From: Jackrogersella multiformis
Lineage: Eukaryota; Ascomycota; Sordariomycetes; Xylariales; Hypoxylaceae
Direction of reading: 5' to 3'
Assembly (NCBI GenBank): GCA_902806575.1
Contig: CADCXD010000010.1
Span: 2,666,001-2,730,000, forward strand
Length of the DNA stretch: 64,000 nucleotides
Shown here piece by piece: positions 54,668-64,000 of this stretch. Under the pieces are notes generated by a model. It did not search any database and had not been told where the DNA came from. It saw only the letters and a program-made list of their open reading frames with translations. The first letter of the stretch is position 1. Every line of letters begins with the position of its first letter. The translations under genes were made by a program, and so were the position numbers.

Positions 54668-55705
54668 ATGGCGCCCAGCAACAAAGCCGCATTCCTGGTC
54701 GCCGCCAAGGCACCCCTCGAAGTCAAAGAGGCACCCTACACCTCACCCGGTCCCAAGGAACTGGTCGTCAAGAACCACGCCGTCGCCGTCAACACTGTCG
54801 ACTCGTACAAGCAGCTCCTTGGCGATGCGCTACTACCCTATATCAAATGGCCTTGCGTCAATGGCGAAGATCTGGCTGGTGATGTCGTCGAAATCGGCAG
54901 CGCCGTGACCCGCTTCAAGGTGGGCGACCGTGTCATTGCCTACTCGGCTGGAACCTTGCCCTTTGGCAACCGTACGCCCGAGGGGGGCTTCCAGCATTAC
55001 ACTGTTGTGCGTGAGCATATGACCATCCCGATCCCTGCGTCCATCCCGTACGAGCGCGCTTGTGTCTTGCCACTGTGCTTGACTACCGCTACGTACGGCC
55101 TATTCCACCACGATTTCCTCGGCCTGGACCTACCGGCCGCCCCGGCTGTTAGTCCCAAGGGCGAAGCTGTGATAATTACATCTGGCGCGTCGAGCGTAGG
55201 CGCCAATGCCATCCAACTTGCTGTCGCGGCCGGTTATGAAGTATATTCGACCGCGTCACCTAAGAACTTTGAGCTCTTACGCCGACTAGGTGCTAGCGGG
55301 GTGTTCGACTACCATGTGGACAGTGTCGCCGATGAGATCGCCGCGGCGCTGAAGGGTAAGAAGGTAGTAGGAGCGTTCACTATCAATCCCGGCGGTGTTG
55401 CTATTAGTGCCAAGGTGCTCAATAACACCGAAAGCATTAAAAATATTGCCGACGCTGGCCCCCCGCCCCCTGAGGGCTACCCGGAGGGTATCAAGTCGAG
55501 GTTCATTGACCTCCTTGACCTACCTGACCCTGAAGCTGTCGTCGGTAAGGTCTTCCGCGAATTTTTACCAAAGGCTCTTGAAGCGGGCCAGTTTGTCCCT
55601 GAGCCAGAACCGTGGGTCGTAGGTGACGGCCTCGAGAGTCTTCAGGAGGCATATGACCTTCGTCTCAAGGGCGTGTCGGCCCAGAAAGTTGTTGTTACTT
55701 TATAA
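54668..55705 (+). CDS. Zinc-less MDR NAD(P)H oxidoreductase, enoyl-reductase/ToxD-like (345 aa)
   Basis: Medium-chain dehydrogenase/reductase of the fungal ToxD/CipB/LovC-like group; it would reduce a C=C or quinone-type bond with NADPH. The ATG at 54668 is preferred; the frame before it has no ATG. GroES-like N-terminal domain: VNTVDSYKQLLG, PCVNGEDLAGDVVEIGSAVTRFKVGDRVIAYSAG. Rossmann domain: AVIITSGASSVGANAIQLAVAAGYEVYSTAS, followed by NFELLRRLGASGVFDYH. Ligands for a catalytic zinc are not seen. It is a single exon, length normal. In the cluster it resembles the stand-alone enoyl-reductase-like enzymes of azaphilone pathways, but no highly reducing PKS partner is visible, so tailoring of the released product is more likely. 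Confidence 0.9.
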   Translation: MAPSNKAAFLVAAKAPLEVKEAPYTSPGPKELVVKNHAVAVNTVDSYKQLLGDALLPYIKWPCVNGEDLAGDVVEIGSAVTRFKVGDRVIAYSAGTLPFGNRTPEGGFQHYTVVREHMTIPIPASIPYERACVLPLCLTTATYGLFHHDFLGLDLPAAPAVSPKGEAVIITSGASSVGANAIQLAVAAGYEVYSTASPKNFELLRRLGASGVFDYHVDSVADEIAAALKGKKVVGAFTINPGGVAISAKVLNNTESIKNIADAGPPPPEGYPEGIKSRFIDLLDLPDPEAVVGKVFREFLPKALEAGQFVPEPEPWVVGDGLESLQEAYDLRLKGVSAQKVVVTL

Positions 55706-56151
55706 ATAAGCTCCTTTTGAGAGTGAGGTGAATTGTATGGATTTTAAGATGTCTGGGAAATATGGCTTAACCTGGAGAATAAAACTCGGCCTGGGCTTTC
55801 ATAGTGGGTGAGGATAAATTCGGACGTCCCCTAGATTGAAAGCAATTTGAATAACCCCTTCTTTCGTAACATTGGTACGTATTTACATTTTTAAATGCTT
55901 ATGTAGTATACATATAGGTAGGCAGCTGGTACCACTAGGTCCGTATTCATGATAGGTAAGGTGGACAGATGTAGTCAGTCTACTAGACAATCTCTATCTG
56001 TCAGCTCGAGTTTCAATCAACCATAGCAGCACACCTAGAGCTAAGACATGTTAGCTAGTGGTGAAAATTCTAATTTTTGCAAATTTACTAATTGGATATT
56101 CATTAACTACTATTTCTTTAGTAACTCCATTTAATAAGACCCATTCTATTT
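55706..56151. other. Convergent 3' intergenic, no gene seen
   Basis: About 450 AT-rich bases between two converging genes. Confidence 0.5.
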
Positions 56152-58197
56152 TCATTTACTCATCACAGGCCCTCGTTCCACAGCCCCTTTAGCTTCCTCG
56201 TCTCTTCGAATCGCCTCGCGCCGCCCCTTTCTAATATCCTTCCACCCAAGCCCGCACCCAAATCCGAATGCCACCACACCAAGCGCAGCCGCGAGATACA
56301 TAACACGGTCGACACTCACGGAATAAGCCGCCAACACCTCATTTAGCTGTTGTCCGGAGACTAATGACCGCACGGCCGTGGCACCGCCAGTCATTATTTT
56401 CTCTATATCGACTCCAGGCGCGTTTTCGGAGAGCGCTCGCCGCATGCTGTTGTTGAAGATGCTCTGTGCAGTTGTTACGAACAGGGCGGCGCCGAAGTAC
56501 TGCGTGAATATGAGTATGGCGAGGGCAGAGGGGATGTTGGGGCCTGGTATTAAGGTCTGTATTGCTATGAAGGGCTTTTACGACTGATTGTTAGTAAAAT
56601 TGGTCTTGTGTCGATGTATAAAAAGGAGTGAGGGCTAACTCACCATCTGCACGACCATTCCCACGCCGAGACCATAGATAACCTGATATCCTACCCAGCG
56701 ACTGACCGGTGTCGATACTTGTAAGGTCGAGAGGAGACCTGAGCCAATAGAGGCCAACGTAGTACCCAACACAACGGACGGCAGGTAGTATCCTATCCTT
56801 TGCACTGAACCGTACGTTAGCCGTGACTTGAACCCTCCTAATTCATAGGTATTAATCCACAAGACATAACTCACCTGCAAATCCTCCAACAAGAACCATA
56901 ACGACCTGACACAAAATCGACGGCAAATTATGCACCCCGCTCATAAACGGCGAGTCGCCCTTCACAGCTTGGAGGTAAATAGGCAGATAGTACGCGACGA
57001 CAAACATCATGCCCAAGAACCCAAACATCAGCATCGAAGCGCACCACTGGATGCGGACACGTAACAGCGCGAATGGCACCATGGCATCGGGACCCTTGCT
57101 CCGCTCCCATGCCAGGAAAACCGCGAACAAGCCAACCGCACCGCAGAGCAGCCCAATCACCTCAGCGCTGTTCCATGCATACCGGTTTCCCCCGAACTCC
57201 AGCGCGAGGAAGAACATGACGGCCGCTGGGGCGAAAATACCGAACCCGACAAGGTCGAGGATGCGGATGAGTCCCCCGTTGCGGAAGATGTGAACCCCGA
57301 GTTTTTTTGTCATCTCCGGGATGTGCACTAGCGCGAGAAGCACAGCCACGAGGGCGCCGACGGGGAGGTTGATGTAGAAGCCTAGCGGGTCGTCAGTCCA
57401 AGATAAGAATGGACGGTGTAAATCTATGTGTTAACAAGAATGGAGATAAAAGGAAACGTGCGCTTACACCATCGCCACGTGGTATACTGTGTCAACGCCC
57501 CGCCTAGCAATGGCCCACAAGCGACACCTAGCTGGCCGATAGCAACGAGCGTGCTTTGAATAGCCGGAAGCTTCTCCGGCGGCACGGAAGCCGTCCAGAT
57601 AGTTAGAGAACCATTTAAGATCCCGGAGGCCCCCATACCCGCAAAGGCTCGGCCGATTGTGAATATGGCTGAGGACTTAGCGACGCCGCAAATGACGGAC
57701 CCCAGCTCGAAGATTAGGAAGAAGCCGAGGAAGGACCACTATGATGATTTAGCTACCAATACTAGTTACAAGTTACATTTCCTCCTTTTTGATAACGCAA
57801 AAAAGAACGGTAGGCAGGCTTGCCTTGGTGCTAAAATACGTGTATATCCTCCCGCTCAGGGGCTGCAGCGAGCAGCTGGCCAGCTGGTAGGCGCTCCCGT
57901 ACCATCCTACATCTGAAAGAGAGTGAAATTCTGTCGTTATTTGTGGTATGGCCTATTACATTGTTACTAACTCGTAGCTACTGAAGCAAGAATCACATTA
58001 AGTAAAAAGGGGTAAGGGCCTACAGTAGCAACAATAGAAGTATCTAGCATAGCTAGAAAATAAGCCAGGGTGACAGCTACCAATATTGACACCAACTTAG
58101 AGCCCGTGACATATTCGTGCTGTTCGGCCGATACCGTTACCGCGGTTTCGTTCTTCTCCGGGTCTAGGTGTTCAGGTTCGGACGGTGGGTCAGCCAT
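56152..58197 (-). CDS. MFS drug:H+ antiporter, 14-helix DHA2 type (554 aa, six exons)
   Basis: Plasma-membrane efflux pump, probably exporting the cluster product. Exons 58197-58024, 57952-57824, 57738-57468, 57381-56875, 56804-56644 and 56574-56152 join in phase to 555 codons. The N-terminus is acidic (PPSEPEHLDPEKNE). The first helix ends LDTSIVAT/AIPQITTEFHSLSDVGWYGSAYQLA, with LDTSIVATAIP the DHA2 signature. GRAFAGMGASGILNGSLTIWTASVPP (motif C region) and TTWRWCFYINLPVGALVAVLL follow. The intron 57739-57823 starts GC rather than GT (AAG|GCAAGC), a GC-AG intron; the exons on both sides are clearly conserved, so this reading is strong. It is divergent from the acyltransferase, 572 bases apart. 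Confidence 0.93.
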
Positions 58198-58769
58198 CCT
58201 GGTTGTCAGAAAGTGATAGACATCAACAAAATCGAAACAACGACTAGTATCGTCAAAGACAACTTGTGAGAAGGTGAAATAACATGGGAAGTGTCCTATC
58301 GTGTAGTCCTATCATATCGCCAAGAATTTCCCGATTAGGAGCTTGTTAGAGGCTGTTCGGTGTATGACCATGAGACCCCTGTCTTGTTAAAAGGGGTCAT
58401 TTTACTCCGGTCTTAGCCCCCACCCCGATCCACTCCGTCTGACCGAAATAGCGTAGCGACGATCCAAGCCGGTCATACTACAGGATTATATATGCCGGGC
58501 GGACTACGACACTGCGTTGTATCAAAATTTTACATTGGGGTCCGGTCCTGCATATTTACTCCGCTATGCCGCTTACGTTACCTGTAAGGCAGATTACCAA
58601 CAGTCTGGTTAGGCCTTCACATGTGAAGTAGCTAAACTCGGCTTCGATCCCGCCACTTGGCCTGATCTATTCCTATGCGGTGAGAGCATACATCATAGTA
58701 TGAGATGCATCGTATGTAGGTGCTCACCCACAGGTCGTCATCGCCTAGCCTGTGGGTCGAATTCTCGAC
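58198..58769. promoter_or_regulatory. Divergent promoter region between exporter and acyltransferase
   Basis: These 572 bases hold both promoters. CGG/CCG triplets are present but no certain regulator site could be picked. Confidence 0.5.
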
Positions 58770-60215
58770 ATGATCGTTAACACAAGCCTTCTACCCCCTT
58801 TCCTTTATCGCCTTTATCGAAAAGTCATGGGAAGCCTTGCTCTTGAAATCGAGGAAGATCCGGGTAGACAGGAGGACTACAACATCTACCAAGATGTCAT
58901 TTCCCAGTTCCCCTTTCTGAATGGGTATACACACACGCTCCGCGCTTTTGAAACGTCTCCAGCCACGTCCCGGGAGGCTGTTGTTGAGGAAATACAAACA
59001 GCCTTGGACGAGCTCCGTTCCAAGATCCCCTGGCTAGCCGACCAGGTGGTCACAGTCGACACGGGACCCAAGACCTCGAGATTCATAACATCTGCACCCT
59101 GGCCGGCCTCCGCCGCGCCTAACGATGTCGTCCGCGCGGACCACGACGCCCTCTTCCCCTCACTCTCATCACTCCTCGCATCCGGTGGTCCCTCGTCCAG
59201 CCTCCCGTCCGCGGACCTAGTCCCTTGTCCCGGTCTTCCGCATCCCCATGGCCTTTCTCCAATCCCCATCCTCATCCTTCGTGTTGTTTTCATCACCGGC
59301 GGAGTTCTAGTCGTCATGTCTGCGCACCATAACATGATCGACGGCACCGGCCTCATGCAGCTCTGGAATCATCTCGCTACCCTTATGAATGGCGATCGTC
59401 TCTCCGAAGACGTAGTCCAATGGGCGAACGCCGACCGCGCGCGTGCTGTACCGCTATTGCGGCCCGGCGAGTCGGTAAAGGACTACAGTCATCTGCTGCG
59501 CCCGAATCCGTGGCCTCTAGGTCCTCCACCAACAACTTCATGGTGCGGGTTCACAGTATCACGGTCAGCCCTCGCAGAAATCAAAGATCGTGCCTCACCA
59601 AAAACAGAAGCAGAGGGCCCATTCGTATCCACGGACGACGCGCTATCAGCCTTCTGCTGGCAGCGCATCAGCGCGGTGCGGCTCTCATCAGGCCGATGCC
59701 TCGCCTCGCAGATCTCGAAGTTCGGGCGCGCGGTGAACGCGCGACGGGCAGTCGGCCTTCCCGACACGTACCTGGGACAGATGGTGGTGCACTCCACGAC
59801 CAAACTCGCCATCGGGGACGTGGCAGCGAGCTCGGTGGCGCAGCTAGCCGGCATGCTGCGGCGCGATCTCGAGGACGCGAGAACGACGTGGAGCGTGCGG
59901 AGCTGCGCGACGTTCATGGCGCGCGTGCCGGATAAGTCCGCGCTGATGTACGGCGGCCTGTATAACCCGGCCACGGACTTGGGCGGCTCGTCGCTGCTTG
60001 CCTGGGGCGCGAAGCCGTTCCGCATGGGCGTGCTGGGCGAGTCTAGGATGTTCCGCAAGCCGGACGGCCCGAGTCTTCCCGGGTGCATGTATTTCTTTCC
60101 GTCGGATAAGGAGGGCGAGATCCAGCTTGTTTTATGTCTGACGAAGGAGGATTTTGCTGGTTTGGCTAAGGATGCCGAGTGGGGGAGTTATGTTAAAGGT
60201 GTTGATTGTATATAG
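58770..60215 (+). CDS. Acyl-CoA-dependent acyltransferase, trichothecene 3-O-acetyltransferase-like (481 aa)
   Basis: BAHD-fold transferase expected to move an acyl group from CoA to a hydroxyl of the cluster product. The frame is open from 58752, but the first ATG is at 58770. The catalytic motif H-x3-D is in VVMSAHHNMIDGTGLMQLWNHLA (about 182-204). GPFVSTDDALSAFCWQRISAVR and VNARRAVGLPDTYLGQMVVHSTTK match the Tri101-like group found in azaphilone clusters. The structural DFGWG motif is degenerate (SSLLAWGAKPFRMG), common in this subgroup. It is a single exon, GC-rich toward the 3' end. It is the last intact gene before the RIP-mutated block and, with the divergent exporter, closes the cluster on the right. 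Confidence 0.9.
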   Translation: MIVNTSLLPPFLYRLYRKVMGSLALEIEEDPGRQEDYNIYQDVISQFPFLNGYTHTLRAFETSPATSREAVVEEIQTALDELRSKIPWLADQVVTVDTGPKTSRFITSAPWPASAAPNDVVRADHDALFPSLSSLLASGGPSSSLPSADLVPCPGLPHPHGLSPIPILILRVVFITGGVLVVMSAHHNMIDGTGLMQLWNHLATLMNGDRLSEDVVQWANADRARAVPLLRPGESVKDYSHLLRPNPWPLGPPPTTSWCGFTVSRSALAEIKDRASPKTEAEGPFVSTDDALSAFCWQRISAVRLSSGRCLASQISKFGRAVNARRAVGLPDTYLGQMVVHSTTKLAIGDVAASSVAQLAGMLRRDLEDARTTWSVRSCATFMARVPDKSALMYGGLYNPATDLGGSSLLAWGAKPFRMGVLGESRMFRKPDGPSLPGCMYFFPSDKEGEIQLVLCLTKEDFAGLAKDAEWGSYVKGVDCI

Positions 60216-60592
60216 TGGTGAGGTTTTATTGAATAGTGTAGGTACAGTTGGATACCTAAGCATTTTTCTACTTAAACAGGGAATCTATTAGCTTATGGAC
60301 ATGTATGAATATATCTATACCTACCTCTTATGTAAGTAAAAAAGTACATGGAATTCTGTATTTCTTACATTAATCAAGTTTGCTGGGTTCGTCATCTCAC
60401 AAACATTGTAGGTCCCCCCTGAGGATGGCAATTGGACTCCACCAACTCAACACCATCCATAGAATAGATTTATTCACAGAAGCCCTGACTCCTTCACTAG
60501 CTAACTCGCCTTTCTTAGATGAAAAACTGTTGCTTTCGCCCTCGGGGTACGTCCTTAACCCCCTTGGTTAACCTAAGCCACCCCTCCTTATA
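60216..60592. other. Intergenic between acyltransferase and retrotransposon block
   Basis: About 380 bases with normal base composition; composition changes abruptly at 60593. No gene. Confidence 0.5.
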
Positions 60593-60905
60593 TGTCATAT
60601 GGATAGGCTCCACGAAGCAAAGTATGATCAATATATGTATGCATATTGGTAAATATGAGATATGTTAGAACTTATAAAATAAAGCTATTAAATAAGGTTA
60701 ATCAAAAAATTTAATTAATATATATAAAACTAAACTAATAAGATTAAGAAGGTGCTAACGACGCTTAAGAAGATATTTAAATTATATATATATAGGTTAT
60801 TACGCCTTACTTCGTAAAAAAAAATAAAAGGTAAAAACCTTAAAACTATAAAGAATTATAATTTAAAATTAAATTATAATTTTAAACCTTATTATCCTTG
60901 TTATA
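60593..60905 (+). repeat. RIP-mutated LTR (313 bp), inverted twin of the solo LTR at 30388-30700
   Basis: It starts TGTCATATGG. In reverse complement it aligns to the solo LTR without a gap over 313 bases: for example 30431-30450 ATTATAATTCTCTATAGTCT against ATTATAATTCTTTATAGTTT here. In the compared stretches the differences are C-to-T and G-to-A transitions, always toward A/T in this copy. That is the signature of RIP acting on both strands. The expected CA at the far end is mutated (TTATA). Confidence 0.92.
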
Positions 60906-63900
60906 AATAATTCTTTTTTATTTTAAGAAGATCTTATTTTAAGAAAGTATATGTTTTTCGAAAGAAAATTAATTCCTTTATTAAATTACTTTATTTTAGT
61001 TATTTATAAATAATTAACCTACTTAAAAAAGTTTTTTATTAAAGCATATTATATTAACATTATTTATTAATTTTATTATTACGTACGTTATTATGGTTAT
61101 AAAAAAAACTTTATATTTTATTATTTTATAAATATTTAAGTTAAGTATTTATATTTTAACCTTATTATTTATTAATTTATAAAATTTTAAATTACTTTCG
61201 TTAAACGACGAATAATCTTTTAAGTCTTTAATAATACCTTTTTTATAAAACTTTAAAGTTAAAAGTAAACAAAGAAAATTGCCGTTTATAAAAATTTATT
61301 AAAATTAAATAACGCTTTAATACGTAATTCCTTATTAAAATACTTAAAATAAAAAATATATCGCCTCGAAATCTTTTCCTTATTTTTGAAATAATCTTAA
61401 CTTAATAATAATAATGTTATGATTTTTTATAACCTTTAAAACTATAAAATAGTTATACGAAACGCTTTTAACATTAATAATATCGAAATTAATTTTAATA
61501 TTTTTTTTATATAATTTATTAAACTTTATTAAAAAATATACGATAATTATTATATTATTTAAACATTTGTTATTATCGTTATAAGTAATTAGATTATTAA
61601 TAAAAACTAAATTTAAAATTAATATAATATAATTTAAATAATTTATAATATAATAATTTAACTTAATTAAACTAGTATAATATTAATAAACGAATAAATA
61701 ACTTACTTTAAATAATAAGTTTAATAAATTAGTTTAAATTTCTCGTAATAAGTTTAAGGTACGATTATTTAATATATATAAAATAATTAAGCTTAATAAG
61801 AAGTTATTAATAAGTTTAAGGAAATAATTAATTATTATTAATAAGTCTTTTAAACTTTTTATTAAAATATTAAAAAATAAAAGAATTTTTAATAAAAGGT
61901 AATAAATTAAGCTTATATTAAAGAATCTTAAATTAATAATTTTTTTATAAGAAAATATATAAACCTTACGTATATTAACGTAAAAACTTACCGTTAATTT
62001 AATAATTTAAAGGCTTATATTTAAGCCGCTTTTAATAAATTTAATACTTAATTAACTTTTAATAAATTAATTAATATTAATTTTATCTTAAAAAGTATTA
62101 AAAAGTATGTTATATTAAAAATATTAATTAAATTAAATCTTTTTAATTAAAAAAACTTAATATATTTTAAAATATTATTTATTAAATATTTTAATTTAAA
62201 AGCTTAAATAAGGAACTTTTTTTCCTTATAATCCTTTTTATAAACTTAAATTAAGAAAATAACTAAAAAAGCCTAAATATAATTTAATTTTATTAAAATT
62301 AACCCTTTTATATTTAAAGGTAATAAAAAAAGAATTCCCTTTAAAAAAGCCGCCGAAGTATTTAATAATAACTTAAGTAATTTTAATTTCGATAACTAAT
62401 TTTAAAATCTTAAATTACTTAAAAACCTTCCTAAAAAACCACCTTAAGGTAATTTTACGTTTTTATATAACAATAAAAATTCTTTACCTTAAAATAATAA
62501 TAATTAATTACTTAAAGCCTTAAAACGATTAATTTATTTCTTTTACGTTATAATTATCGTTAATTTAATATAACTTAATAAACTTATTATTTACAATAAT
62601 AAAAACCTTATAAAGTTTTAAACTTAATAAATAAAAGTTAAAGTATACTTAAAAACGTATGCAAAAAGTTTTCTTAAAGATTTTTACCGCATTAATTAAA
62701 TTAAATTATTATTATTTAAAAAAGCATAACTATAACATTAATAATATAAAAGTTAATTTATACGGTTAAAAGTTTTTAATATTTAAGTAATATACGTTAT
62801 AACCTTTTAAAAACGTTTTATAAATTTTTTAAAAAAATATCGTAACTTTAAAAAAAAAAATAAACTTAAATATTAAAAGGATATTACTTAATATTTTATT
62901 AAGTTATTAAACCTTAATAAAATGGTTTAATAATTTAAAATAACGTTTTAAAATTATATTATTAAAACCTTTCTTAACGAAATTATTAAACTAATTTATT
63001 TTAAATAAAAGGGATTTTTAAATATAAATAAAAAATTCCTTACTACTATTTAAAAAATAAGTTAAATATATGAAAATATATTAACTAATCCCGATATTTT
63101 AGGAAAAAAAGGGCTTACTTTAACTTAAAAGCTTTTAAAGTTAAGCTAAACTAACCGTAAAAAAGAAAATCGCTTTAATCTAAATTAAGATTAATCCTTA
63201 AAAAATAACAATAAACTTAAAAACAAAGGTAAGTTAAAATTAAATTAAAAAAATAAGGTTTAATTTAATAATAAAAATGCCTTAAAAAGGATTAATTAAG
63301 TAAATATAAATTAATAAAAGAAAGATAAAAAATCTTATTAACGTTATAAATATAATAATTATTAAATCTTTTTTTATTTTATAAAAAAAAACGTTAATAA
63401 TAAAAACTTATTATTAAACTTAAATAAAGTTTTCTTTATAAAATAACCTTAAAATAATAATATTTAACTTATATTTTTATTATAAAAAAAGATATAAATA
63501 AATATAACCTTATAAGAATTATTTTATTCTTAAATTATAAAAATCGAAGATTTTAATTTAAATTTTTAAAAAGCCTTAATATTATATCTTATTAAATTTT
63601 ACGGCTAAATTAAGGTAAAATATACTAAGCCGCGATAATTAAAAGATTAATTAAAAATAAAACGAAAGTTATAAAAAAACCTTATTTAAAATTAATTTTA
63701 AGATATAAACTTATTATTAATAAAAAATAATATACTCGACTCGTATTAATTTTTAACTTAATTTAAATCCTTTTTATAAAACGTTATTATATCGATTTTC
63801 TTATCTTTCGTCACTAAAAAAATTAAGTTTAATTTTTTTTATTATCGGAAATATTATATTATTTTAACCTTATATAACCTAAAAAAATTAATTAATATAA

Positions 63901-64000
63901 CGGTAATAAAGAATATTAAAGTAAATAAAATATTAAGGAATATTTTTAAAGAATTTTATAAATTTATATATATTATAATTAAAAAAATAAAGCAACGCTT
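60906..64000. mobile_element. Internal region of a RIP-destroyed LTR retrotransposon, running off the window
   Basis: Nearly pure A/T sequence with residual isolated CG and CC/GG pairs (e.g. TTACGTACG, AACGACGAA), very rich in TTAA and TATA and almost without open frames. It follows an LTR directly, so it is most simply the body of the same element. The protein type cannot be read because so many codons have become stops. It continues past 64000, so the second LTR lies outside. Confidence 0.75.

Noticed and set aside
1..64000. CRISPR arrays, operons, Shine-Dalgarno sites and bacterial terminators.
   Set aside because: The window is fungal; no regularly spaced direct repeats with unique spacers were seen.

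Overview
The window is nuclear DNA of a filamentous ascomycete (Pezizomycotina). Three things show this: many short GT-AG introns of about 47-110 bases, some with CTAAC branch sites; fungal-specific families (dynactin Arp1, Zn2Cys6 regulators, non-reducing polyketide synthase); and a 3.4-kb AT-rich tail carrying repeat-induced point mutation (RIP). The species cannot be named from the sequence. Most genes had to be pieced together by joining exons, and the exon limits given were worked out by hand from splice sites and reading phase.

Region 1 (1-32.5 kb) is mostly ordinary chromosome. It holds the dynactin gene arp1 (cut by the left edge), a HOL1-like MFS transporter divergent from a salicylate-hydroxylase-like flavin monooxygenase, and a small 88-residue gene. 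It also holds a damaged secreted-protein gene, an 811-residue basic disordered protein, and a second mitochondrial aconitase with a one-base frameshift. Further on are a secreted GH3 glycosidase, a membrane-protein pseudogene with two in-frame stops, a 630-residue membrane alpha/beta hydrolase and a 120-residue Cys/His protein. Several long gene-poor stretches separate these. From 30.3 to 32.3 kb lie retrotransposon relics: a solo LTR with a perfect 5-bp duplication, a long primer-binding-site-like sequence matching half a serine tRNA, and Gypsy and Copia fragments.

Region 2 (33-60.2 kb) is a secondary-metabolite gene cluster. Its core is a 2,678-residue non-reducing PKS (SAT-KS-AT-PT-ACP-CMeT-R). 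Next to it is a TropB/AzaH-type flavin monooxygenase. Further along are a secretory lipase, a GMC oxidoreductase relic, a rhodopsin-like membrane protein, a Zn2Cys6 regulator, an enoyl-reductase-like MDR enzyme, a 14-helix DHA2 exporter and a BAHD/Tri101-like acyltransferase. The likely scheme is this: the PKS makes a C-methylated aryl aldehyde, the monooxygenase hydroxylates and dearomatises it (azaphilone or tropolone-like chemistry), the acyltransferase esterifies it and the exporter removes it, under the local regulator. No highly reducing PKS, fatty acid synthase or P450 is visible.

Region 3 (60.6-64 kb) is a retrotransposon block mutated almost to pure AT. Its first 313 bases are the RIP-mutated twin, in inverted orientation, of the solo LTR at 30.4 kb. 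This block bounds the cluster on the right.
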